Assembly: GCA_900543155.1 (NCBI GenBank)
Contig: UQQN01000093.1
Location: forward strand, 1-9,134
DNA from: an uncultured Prevotella sp.
Lineage (GTDB): Bacteria; Bacteroidota; Bacteroidia; Bacteroidales; Bacteroidaceae
DNA: 9,134 bases
Direction: 5' to 3'
Positions within the stretch are counted from its first letter, which is position 1. Every line of letters starts with the position of its first letter. The position numbers and the translations under genes are program-made. Below the pieces are notes generated by a model. That model saw only the letters and a list, made by a program, of their open reading frames with translations, was not told where the DNA came from and did no database searches. Positions 1 through 5,388 of the stretch are shown one piece after another.

Positions 1-30
1 ATGTGCAACTTTTTACTCATATTTATCAAC

Positions 31-411
31 TTAAATTAATTCCGCCAACGGGTTAATAATAGAAATTACAGCTTCTCTTGTGGCATATATAAAAAGGAGA
101 TTGGGAAGAAGAGGCTGCAATATTCGCTTCTTCTTCCCAATCTCTTTCTTTACGACATAATGCATAGGCATATACGACTGTACACCTGCATTCGATATAA
201 TAGCATGCGCTTTTTCTGTTCTGTTATAAGTCACTCTTAGCACGAACCAATGGTAGCCTTCCTTAGGGACATAATCCGAGGACACCCCTGTTTGTGAGCG
301 TTGAGCTTCGGGGAGGACGTTGGAGGTAAGTCCAGCGTAAAGAGATCTGCTTCGACCTCGCGTGGTATGCGCATTAATCAATGCGTTCATATCGGTTTCT
401 ATGTCTTGCAT
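31..411 (-). CDS. UpxY/NusG-like transcription antiterminator, N-terminal half, apparently truncated
   Basis: The 126-residue product has a polar, probably disordered N-terminal extension (about residues 1-50) and then the start of a NusG N-terminal (NGN) domain. Recognisable blocks are WFVLRVTYNRTEKA (55-68), the YMPMHY segment (80-85), a basic KKEIGKKKR stretch and the hydrophobic PLLPNLLFIYA (100-110). This pattern is that of the UpxY family, specialised NusG paralogues that let RNA polymerase read through the long leaders of Bacteroidetes capsule and exopolysaccharide operons. Family members normally have about 170-200 residues with a C-terminal KOW-like part. Here a TAA stop follows INPLAELI, so the end of the NGN domain and the whole KOW region are missing. 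Removing one base near 33-37 opens the frame to the window edge, but the residues it adds (KLINMSKKLH) do not resemble the expected Tyr-rich family sequence, so rearrangement is as likely as a simple frameshift. The start at 411 follows a T7 tract and has no Shine-Dalgarno; Met8 is an alternative start. Family call fairly sure, functionality doubtful. Confidence 0.72.
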   Translation of the reverse strand: MQDIETDMNALINAHTTRGRSRSLYAGLTSNVLPEAQRSQTGVSSDYVPKEGYHWFVLRVTYNRTEKAHAIISNAGVQSYMPMHYVVKKEIGKKKRILQPLLPNLLFIYATREAVISIINPLAELI

Positions 412-442
412 AAAAAAAGCAACTAACAGACATAAAAAAAGC
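409..442. repeat. Two exact copies of a 12-bp sequence with a T7 tract at the UpxY start
   Basis: Read on the minus strand, GCTTTTTTTATG occurs at 442-431 and again at 420-409, 22 bp apart. The second copy supplies the proposed ATG start of the UpxY-like gene. The first supplies the U-tract of the terminator just upstream. The ATG in the upstream copy (433-431) is out of frame with the gene and leads only to a short frame. The T7 homopolymers could be slippage-prone, but this is inference. Confidence 0.7.
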
Positions 443-854
443 GTGGAATCTTTCTGTTGTCCATTCCACGAGTCGAGGCTCTTGCATTGCCTATTATAGT
501 CGAACAGACAACGTCAGAGCCCACGCCGATATGAAATCAGTACCGTAAAGAGACCTATATAATACATTTGACTGCATCCAAAAAGATACAATCTATGCTT
601 ACAAGGTCTCCACGGGGATTGATATAATCACACCCGGGACATCTACCGTTGACCATATTCGAGACTATAATTCAGAATGTTTGCAAGATATTCGACTCGT
701 CTCAAACACAGCGTCAGATAAACGCCTTCTATGTCTTGACTCTCTTCCCACCCATAGCCCGCTTATCTCCGAGAAAGTTGTTAGACTTCTCAGTTTTCAG
801 CTCGGCGTAGGCTGTCCACATATCAGCATTGAAAGGATCTCAATAGATGCGTAG
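414..854 (+). other. Long open frame without a good start and with one stop; possible relic
   Basis: In the frame whose codons begin at 414, the plus strand is open to a TAG at 852-854 except for one TAA at 546-548. The part after the TAA reads as about 100 residues of protein-like composition (for example TIYAYKVSTGIDIITPG and VVRLLSFQLGVGCPHISIE), but it has no ATG and I recognise no family. Pieces of minus-strand frames over the same DNA also look protein-like (for example a segment beginning ADMWTAYAELKTEK), so the signal does not settle on one strand. It overlaps the terminator and the candidate leader RNA listed separately. Treat it as an unexplained block that may be a decayed gene or may be non-coding. 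Confidence 0.15.
434..470 (-). terminator. Intrinsic terminator/attenuator just upstream of the UpxY-like gene
   Basis: On the minus strand an 8-bp perfect stem (CGTGGAAT at 470-463 with ATTCCACG at 449-442) encloses a 13-nt loop and is followed, after one base, by seven T residues (440-434). This has the form of a Rho-independent terminator for leftward transcription. It sits only 22 nt before the UpxY-like start codon, so it would either end an upstream transcript or work as an attenuator in the leader. UpxY proteins are known to act on the 5' leaders of their own operons. The loop contains GACAAC (461-456), which is complementary to GTTGTC further upstream in the same transcript (512-507), so a loop-leader interaction is possible. 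Confidence 0.7.
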
Positions 855-865
855 ACTTGAGAGTC
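434..865 (-). ncRNA. Candidate structured leader RNA for the UpxY-like gene
   Basis: A promoter candidate at 870-901 and the terminator at 434-470 would bound a transcript of about 430 nt ending directly before the UpxY-like start. Several complementary pairs lie within it (plus-strand positions): 737-744 with 859-866 (8 bp), 828-832 with 840-844, 769-773 with 801-805, 550-556 with 604-610 (7 bp), 477-482 with 516-521 (6 bp), and the terminator stem. GTTGTC/GACAAC complementarity joins 507-512 with the terminator loop at 456-461. Some pairs of this size occur by chance in 400 bases. No known RNA family was recognised: the hallmarks of tmRNA, RNase P RNA and SRP RNA are absent. Long leaders are typical for UpxY-controlled operons, which is why this reading is offered, but a decayed gene remains possible. 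Confidence 0.25.
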
Positions 866-869
866 ACTG

Positions 870-901
870 CAAATTTATTAAAAATTTATTTGAACAAGCA
901 A
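870..901 (-). promoter_or_regulatory. Candidate Bacteroidetes-type promoter reading towards the UpxY-like gene
   Basis: On the minus strand TTGC (901-898) is followed, 20 nt later, by TAAATTTG (877-870). This matches the known Bacteroides -33/-7 arrangement of TTTG or TTG, 19-20 nt and TAnnTTTG. Transcription would begin near 863 and run left. Two further TAnnTTTG matches nearby (929-922 and 938-931) lack a -33 partner. The area is very AT-rich, so chance matches are expected. Confidence 0.3.
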
Positions 902-1062
902 GTTTTACTTGTATTTTCTTTCAAATATATCAAATTTAACATTTGAGTGACTATTCGAGCCTTTATTTGTCGTGTATTATATTCTTAACGACATCTATTG
1001 CCAATAGTTTTGTCATAGTCGTAAAATGATTGTGAAGGTAGAAAAAATAGTCTGTTTTTGGT

Positions 1063-1102
1063 TCGGGATTCCTTCGGGATGATATCGGGATGCCTTCGGA
1101 AT
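1063..1102. repeat. Two tandem copies of an 18-bp TCGGGAT(T/G)CCTTCGG(G/A)AT unit
   Basis: TCGGGATTCCTTCGGGAT at 1063-1080 is repeated with two mismatches at 1085-1102, a period of 22 bp. The unit is much richer in G+C than its surroundings. With only two copies and a 4-bp spacer it is not a CRISPR array. It is probably a short interspersed repeat of this genome; function unknown. Confidence 0.7.
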
Positions 1103-1222
1103 TTTTGAATGCACAGAATGTGGAGGTTTCTTGTAATATACATGTAAACTTATTTTCGAATTTAGCACCTTTCTTGTTATGTTTCCTACCAAAAAAGCGA
1201 GGCTTTTATTTGTGAAAAAAAA

Positions 1223-1285
1223 CTTCACTCAAGATAAAAGAAAAGCCTTCGTTCAAGATAAAAATAAACTTCGCACAATATAAAC
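1223..1285. repeat. Three degenerate copies of a 17-bp CTTCnnnCAAnATAAA(A/C) unit
   Basis: Copies lie at 1223-1239 (CTTCACTCAAGATAAAA), 1247-1263 (CTTCGTTCAAGATAAAA) and 1269-1285 (CTTCGCACAATATAAAC), spaced 24 and 22 bp apart. The third copy abuts the large inverted repeat that ends the his operon. The similar period to the 1063-1102 repeat is notable, although the sequences differ. Function unknown; possibly an interspersed repeat or a binding-site cluster. Confidence 0.65.
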
Positions 1286-1355
1286 TTTTCAAACAAAATA
1301 AATTAGGGCTGACACTTCTCACGAGGTATCAGCCCTAATTTATTTTGTTTGAAAA
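1286..1355. terminator. Large perfect inverted repeat ending the his operon; probably bidirectional terminator
   Basis: A 27-bp perfect inverted repeat (1286-1312 with 1329-1355) surrounds a 16-nt centre that can pair further (1314-1318 with 1323-1327) to leave a 4-nt loop. The core is GGGCTGA/TCAGCCC, flanked by T-rich and A-rich arms, so each strand gives a GC stem followed by a U-rich run (AATTTATTTTGTTTG). It begins about 80 nt after the hisIE stop. This suits termination of his transcription and of anything arriving from the left. The stem is unusually long and perfect for a terminator, so a small mobile element is a minor alternative. Confidence 0.8.
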
Positions 1356-1394
1356 AGTCTTACTGGACAGCAATAATCCAGATTCTAACATTCC

Positions 1395-1418
1395 GCCAAA
1401 GAGTTTATTCTCTTTGGC
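1395..1418 (-). other. Stem-loop 16 nt after the hisIE stop codon
   Basis: GCCAAAGAG (1395-1403) pairs perfectly with CTCTTTGGC (1410-1418) around a 6-nt loop, with three more outer pairs after a mismatch. No U-tract follows on the minus strand, so it is unlikely to terminate by itself. A stem so close to the last stop codon could protect the 3' end of the his mRNA from exonucleases; that role is inferred. Confidence 0.5.
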
Positions 1419-1434
1419 AGAATTCTAAAAAACA

Positions 1435-2043
1435 TTACGAATGTCGCAATAATAATTCGTGTTCCACTTCTTCGAGCGAAACACCCATCTGCTCTAACAT
1501 CACAAGGTAATGATACATTAAGTCGCCTGCCTCGTATATAAAGCGTTCGCGGTTACCATCTACAGCCTCGATAATGCTTTCGGTACACTCCTCACCCACC
1601 TTTTTTGTGATAGCCTTAATGCCCTTTATAAAAAGGCGTGTGGTATACGATCCTTCGGGCATTTCGGCATGTCTACGTGCAACCAATGCCGAAAGCGCAC
1701 GCACAAAACCATCCTCTGCTGGTGTGTCAAAACAAGCTGTTGTGCCACGATGACAAGTAGGACCTATGGGGTGTGCCTTAATTAATAATGTGTCTGCATC
1801 ACAGTCCACATACATCTCAACCACATTTAAAAAATGTCCAGACGTTTCACCCTTTGTCCACAACTCTTGGCGCGTACGGCTAAAAAAAGTCACACGTCCT
1901 TCACGCTGTGTCTTTTCGAGTGCATCACGGTTCATATACCCCAACATCAGCACACGCAAAGTGGTAGCATCTTGCACCACTACAGGCAAGAGCCCATCCG
2001 CACATTTTTCAAGTTTCAGTGCGTCCCAATCTATTTTATTCAT
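1435..2043 (-). CDS. hisIE: Bifunctional phosphoribosyl-AMP cyclohydrolase / phosphoribosyl-ATP pyrophosphatase
   Basis: This fused cytoplasmic enzyme performs histidine steps 2 and 3: HisE removes pyrophosphate from PR-ATP, and HisI opens the purine ring of PR-AMP to give ProFAR. The HisI domain (about residues 1-110) shows GYMN (35-38), FFSRTRQELWTKGETSG (53-69), the metal-binding DCDAD (80-84) and the paired cysteines of PTCHRG..C (97 and 104). The HisE domain (about 115-202) shows the helical KKVGEECTE (147-155) and EAGDLMYH (171-178), whose acidic residues bind magnesium. A length of 202 residues is normal for the fusion. The ATG lies 5 nt after the hisF stop, suggesting coupled translation. 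It is the last gene of the operon and is followed by a stem-loop and a strong terminator. Confidence 0.97.
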   Translation of the reverse strand: MNKIDWDALKLEKCADGLLPVVVQDATTLRVLMLGYMNRDALEKTQREGRVTFFSRTRQELWTKGETSGHFLNVVEMYVDCDADTLLIKAHPIGPTCHRGTTACFDTPAEDGFVRALSALVARRHAEMPEGSYTTRLFIKGIKAITKKVGEECTESIIEAVDGNRERFIYEAGDLMYHYLVMLEQMGVSLEEVEHELLLRHS

Positions 2044-2048
2044 ATCGT

Positions 2049-2831
2049 TTATAATCTTACAGCAACGCCCTCTTCTTTCAATTGGCGTTTAAGTTCAGGA
2101 ATCGTAATTTCTCCAAAATGAAAGATGCTGGCAGCCAATGCAGCATCAGCCTTTCCCTGAGTCAAGACCTCAGCTATGTGGTGAGCATTGCCTGCTCCAC
2201 CCGAAGCTATTACAGGGATGTGCAACATCTGACATAGTCGTGCATAGGTTGAACACGGATAGCCATTTTTTGTACCATCATGATTCATCGAAGTAAACAA
2301 CACTTCGCCTGCCCCACGCTCTTGCACCTCATGTGCCCAAGAAAAAAGTTCACGTTCAGTAGGCACCTTTCCACCATGCGAACATACGGTCCAGTGTGCA
2401 TCAGCCTCATCACTTCCAAGGGGCAACTCTGCATGGCGAGCATCTATCGCCACCACCACAAACTGCGAACCATAACGCGAGGCTATTTGGTCTATCAATT
2501 CGGGTGTACGCAATGCTGCACTATTGATACTCACCTTGTCGGCACCCGCATCAAGCAAACGTGCAGCATCCTCTATTGTCGATATGCCGCCCCCCACAGT
2601 GAAAGGAATATTTATGCCGTCGGCAATGTTACTTACCAACTGCGTAAACGTGTTACGTCCCTCACAAGTAGCACTAATGTCAAGATAAACCAACTCGTCT
2701 GCTCCCGTGCGAGCATAATGTTGTCCTAATTGCACAGCATCCCCCACATCTTGCAAGTCCTCAAAGTGCACACCCTTCACTGTGCGTCCTTCCTTCACAT
2801 CCAAACAAGGAATAATTCGTTTACTTAGCAT
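2049..2831 (-). CDS. hisF: Imidazole glycerol phosphate synthase, cyclase subunit
   Basis: HisF is the (beta/alpha)8-barrel subunit that uses ammonia passed from HisH to convert PRFAR to imidazole glycerol phosphate and AICAR. The 260-residue protein begins MLSKRIIPCLDV, with catalytic Asp11 and the second catalytic Asp130 in VAIDAR. The two phosphate-binding half-barrel motifs are FTVGGGI (77-83) and IASGGAG (208-214). The TSMNHDGTKNGYP loop (180-192) carries Asn183 where many homologues have Asp (SMDRDGTK); Asp185 is kept. From memory this is a lineage variant and not a sign of inactivation. The start ATG lies inside the end of hisA, with an 11-nt overlap (2821-2831), so translation is probably coupled. 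Its partner HisH is encoded two genes upstream. Confidence 0.97.
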   Translation of the reverse strand: MLSKRIIPCLDVKEGRTVKGVHFEDLQDVGDAVQLGQHYARTGADELVYLDISATCEGRNTFTQLVSNIADGINIPFTVGGGISTIEDAARLLDAGADKVSINSAALRTPELIDQIASRYGSQFVVVAIDARHAELPLGSDEADAHWTVCSHGGKVPTERELFSWAHEVQERGAGEVLFTSMNHDGTKNGYPCSTYARLCQMLHIPVIASGGAGNAHHIAEVLTQGKADAALAASIFHFGEITIPELKRQLKEEGVAVRL

Positions 2832-3534
2832 ATAATTCGTCTAATGTTATTCGTCCTTCATAAATGGCTTTTCCCACAATCACACGACGTAAATGTGCGG
2901 CTTTAAGAGCATGAATATCTGCCATACTCGATATACCGCCCGACACCGTAAAGTCTACTTTAGGATATTTTTTTTGCAATCGTACATAAAGTTCGGTAGC
3001 AGGACCTTGCAACATTCCATCGCGCGATATATCTGTACATATCACCTGCGACAAGCCATATTTTAAAAACCTATCTACCAAATCATCTATTGTCACATCC
3101 ATCTCTTCTTGCCAACCATTCACAGCCACACGTCCTTCGCGTACATCAGCCCCCAATACAATACGTTCGGGACCAAACATTCTCAACCACTGCTCAAAGA
3201 GTTCGGGTTGTTTAGCAGCCACACTACCTACCACGGCATATTTTGCCCCAGCGTCAAGCACCGCGCGCAAGGCTTCAACACTCTTAATACCTCCACCCCA
3301 CTCTATCTCAGCTCCAGGCACTGCAGCCAACTCGCTTAGCGTGTCAAGGTTTTGAGGACAAGAAGCCTTTGCACCATCCAAGTCTACCACATGGATGCGT
3401 TTAAAACCATGTGCCACATACTGTTTCACCATGTCGACAGGCGTAGCCTCATACTGTGTTTGTTGGTTATAATCGCCTTGTGAAAGTCGCACACAACGTC
3501 CACCAATAATATCTATAGCAGGAAGTATAATCAT
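2821..3534 (-). CDS. hisA: ProFAR isomerase
   Basis: HisA carries out the Amadori-type isomerisation of ProFAR to PRFAR (step 4). It is a (beta/alpha)8 barrel related to HisF. The 237 residues contain catalytic Asp8 (PAIDI) and Asp130 (GADVRE), the VNGW segment (138-141), TDISRDGMLQGP (167-178), and the phosphate sites WGGGI (79-83) and VSGGI (197-201), with a normal end of the form GKAIYEGRI. Length is typical. A 67-nt gap separates it from hisH; within it an A-rich TTCCTAAAAAAATAA run lies about 10 nt ahead of the ATG, a common Bacteroidetes substitute for a Shine-Dalgarno site. The stop overlaps the hisF start. Confidence 0.97.
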   Translation of the reverse strand: MIILPAIDIIGGRCVRLSQGDYNQQTQYEATPVDMVKQYVAHGFKRIHVVDLDGAKASCPQNLDTLSELAAVPGAEIEWGGGIKSVEALRAVLDAGAKYAVVGSVAAKQPELFEQWLRMFGPERIVLGADVREGRVAVNGWQEEMDVTIDDLVDRFLKYGLSQVICTDISRDGMLQGPATELYVRLQKKYPKVDFTVSGGISSMADIHALKAAHLRRVIVGKAIYEGRITLDELYAK

Positions 3535-3559
3535 CTGCGAAATTTATTTTTTTAGGAAT

Positions 3560-3576
3560 ACTTATTTTCAAAAAAC
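3560..3576. repeat. Spacer motif shared with the hisC-hisB gap (copy 1)
   Basis: ACTTATTTTCAAAAAAC in the hisH-hisA gap is nearly identical to ACTTATTTTCCAAAAAAC at 5371-5388, differing by one inserted C. Both copies lie in longer intergenic gaps of the operon, the second at the very end of hisC. No stem-loop or promoter consensus is evident. It may be a mRNA feature or chance similarity of AT-rich DNA. Confidence 0.4.
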
Positions 3577-3601
3577 AGCGCAAAGCCCATCGCGAATGCA
3601 C

Positions 3602-4201
3602 CTACAACTTTAAGAAATTGCTAAGAATGCGCTCACCCACATCTCCACTCTTCTCGGGGTGGAACTGTGTGCCATAAAACTGTTCATATTTCAAGGCAGC
3701 ACTAAACAAAACTCCATGTTCGGTAGTAGCAATCGTATCAGGGCAAAGCGTTGGATAATAAGAATGCACATAATACACAGAATCGCCACTGTGCACCCCA
3801 TCAAACAATTTTTTTTCAAGGTTGCCAATCGTATTCCATCCCATGTGGGGTACTTTTAATGAATCAGATTCAGGAAACCTACGCACGTGCGAATCAAAAA
3901 TATTCATACACTGAGTCAACATACCTGGCTCTGCCCCTTCTTCAGAGTCACGACACATCACTTGCAACCCCACACAAATGCCCAATACGGGTTGGCGCAA
4001 CTGCTTAATAATAGGAATCAATCCACTCTCGCGCAAATTATACATTGCCTCGGCACAATTACCCACACCCGGCAATAACACACGTTCGGCACAACGTATC
4101 GTTTGGGCATCATCTGTCACCACATACGCTGCCCCTAACCGATGAAGGGCATTTTCTACCGAACGCAAATTGCCCATTTTATAATCAATAATAGCTATCA
4201 T
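3602..4201 (-). CDS. hisH: Imidazole glycerol phosphate synthase, glutamine amidotransferase subunit
   Basis: HisH hydrolyses glutamine and passes ammonia to HisF for IGP synthesis. It is a class I (triad) amidotransferase of 199 residues, a normal length. The start MIAIIDYKMGNLRSV is typical. The nucleophile is Cys76 in GICVGLQ, and His181 and Glu183 in TQFHPEKSG complete the triad. PGVGN (44-48) is the oxyanion region and PHMGWN (118-123) the usual HisH block. Its ATG overlaps the hisB stop in an ATGA arrangement (4198-4201), pointing to coupled translation. The cyclase partner hisF lies downstream after hisA. Confidence 0.97.
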   Translation of the reverse strand: MIAIIDYKMGNLRSVENALHRLGAAYVVTDDAQTIRCAERVLLPGVGNCAEAMYNLRESGLIPIIKQLRQPVLGICVGLQVMCRDSEEGAEPGMLTQCMNIFDSHVRRFPESDSLKVPHMGWNTIGNLEKKLFDGVHSGDSVYYVHSYYPTLCPDTIATTEHGVLFSAALKYEQFYGTQFHPEKSGDVGERILSNFLKL

Positions 4202-5316
4202 AACACTCCCTTACTGGTTGGAACTTCATAACTAAACAAATCTCGGTGAATGGCTTGTCGCAAACTACGCGCAAAAGCCTTAAACACGCCCTCAATCAAA
4301 TGATGATTATTCTCGCCACGCGCCTCTATGTGCAGATTACATTGCATAGCTGCACACAACGATTGAAACACGTGCTTAAACATCTCGGTAGGCGTATCGC
4401 CCACATATTCACGCGTAAACGTCACGTCCCATTTAAAGTCAATGCGTCCGCCAAGGTCTATACAGCAAAAAGCATCGCACTCATCCATTGGCAATACAAA
4501 ACCATAGCGTTCAATGCCACGTTTATTACCCAAAGCCTTGCGTATAGCTTCGCCTAAGGCAATCGCCACATCTTCCATCGTGTGGTGCTCGTCTACCTCA
4601 AGATCGCCCTTACACTCGCACACCAACGACACCCCAGCATGGTGTGGCAATTGGTTCAGCATGTGGTCAAAAAAATGCAATCCCGTGTCTATGTGTGTTT
4701 CGCCTGCTCCGTCCAAATCTACCACCACGTGTATGTCTGTTTCTGCCGTCTTACGCACCACCTCAGCGCGTCGCTCCGTTGCACGCAAAAACGCAGCTAT
4801 CTCTGCCCAACTCTCAGTAGCAAGTGCCAATGCTCCTTGTTGCGTTTCATCGAGCATCTCTGCAGCCACTTCAGGTTTTTGAAACAACACCGCCTTGCAA
4901 CCTAAGTTCACAGCCAACTGCACATCGGTAGCACGATCTCCTATCACGTAAGAGTGCTTCAAGTCATACGCATCACTAAAATATTCAGTGAGCATAGCCG
5001 TGCCAGGTTTACGTGTAGGTGCATGCTCTGAAGCAAAAGTTGGGTCTATATATTCATGTGCAAAATGCACTCCCTCGCCAGCCAATGTCTGCAACATTTT
5101 GCGATGGGCGGGCCAAAAGGTCTCTTCCGGAAAACTGTCCGTGCCTAAACCATCTTGATTACTCACCAACAAAGGCAAGTAATCTGTGTCCATCACCGAG
5201 CGAAGTCCACTAATGGCACCAGGCACAAATTCTAATTTCTCAAGCGAGTCTATTTGTTTGTCAGCGGGTTCCTTAATAATTGTCCCGTCGCGATCTATAA
5301 ACAATATTTTCTTCAT
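4198..5316 (-). CDS. hisB: Bifunctional histidinol-phosphatase / imidazole glycerol phosphate dehydratase
   Basis: This 372-residue fusion carries out step 8 (N-terminal HAD-type histidinol-phosphate phosphatase, about 1-165) and step 6 (C-terminal IGP dehydratase, about 185-370). The phosphatase has the DxDGT nucleophile motif (Asp8, Asp10), SNQ (52-54), Lys103 in TRKPG and the acidic GDRATD (126-131). The dehydratase has FFDHML (215-220), DEHHTMED (242-249) and NNHHLIEG (336-343), whose His and Glu residues bind the two manganese ions. In E. coli HisB-N four Cys/His residues bind a structural zinc in a loop of the form CPHLPADECDC. The matching loop here (91-101, DPTFASEHAPT) has none of them, suggesting a zinc-free variant. 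A 71-nt gap separates it from hisC, and it overlaps hisH by 4 nt. Confidence 0.97.
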   Translation of the reverse strand: MKKILFIDRDGTIIKEPADKQIDSLEKLEFVPGAISGLRSVMDTDYLPLLVSNQDGLGTDSFPEETFWPAHRKMLQTLAGEGVHFAHEYIDPTFASEHAPTRKPGTAMLTEYFSDAYDLKHSYVIGDRATDVQLAVNLGCKAVLFQKPEVAAEMLDETQQGALALATESWAEIAAFLRATERRAEVVRKTAETDIHVVVDLDGAGETHIDTGLHFFDHMLNQLPHHAGVSLVCECKGDLEVDEHHTMEDVAIALGEAIRKALGNKRGIERYGFVLPMDECDAFCCIDLGGRIDFKWDVTFTREYVGDTPTEMFKHVFQSLCAAMQCNLHIEARGENNHHLIEGVFKAFARSLRQAIHRDLFSYEVPTSKGVL

Positions 5317-5370
5317 AGGGTAAAGGGGGATTCTAAAGATCTGCTTCTAAAAATCGAAAAAACTGATAAG

Positions 5371-5388
5371 ACTTATTTTCCAAAAAAC
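5371..5388. repeat. Spacer motif shared with the hisH-hisA gap (copy 2)
   Basis: ACTTATTTTCCAAAAAAC, just downstream of the hisC coding region in transcription order, matches 3560-3576 apart from one extra C. Its last base falls in the hisC stop codon. Confidence 0.4.

Larger units (their letters stand above)
871..1434. other. AT-rich non-coding spacer between the his operon and the UpxY locus
   Basis: This 564-bp stretch contains no convincing gene. It holds a direct repeat of AAATTTATT (871-879 and 882-890), a small palindrome CTATTG-C-CAATAG (995-1007), a weak A/T stem-loop (1193-1198 with 1202-1207), two short repeat families (1063-1102 and 1223-1285), the main his terminator (1286-1355) and a stem-loop close to the hisIE stop (1395-1418). 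The only ATG-initiated frame of any length (1013-1228, minus, 71 codons) runs through the repeats, shows no domain and is judged spurious. Confidence 0.7.

Noticed and set aside
1013..1228. 71-codon minus-strand frame
   Set aside because: It runs through the short repeats and AT-rich spacer, has biased composition and no domain, and lies where terminators and repeats already explain the sequence.
1063..1285. Possible CRISPR array from 22-24 bp periodic repeats
   Set aside because: Units are 17-18 bp, separated by only 4-8 bp, with two or three degenerate copies and no cas genes.
3577..3601. Possible terminator in the hisH-hisA gap (GC-rich bases followed by a T6 run on the minus strand)
   Set aside because: Only a 3-bp stem can be drawn, and hisA and later genes depend on read-through.
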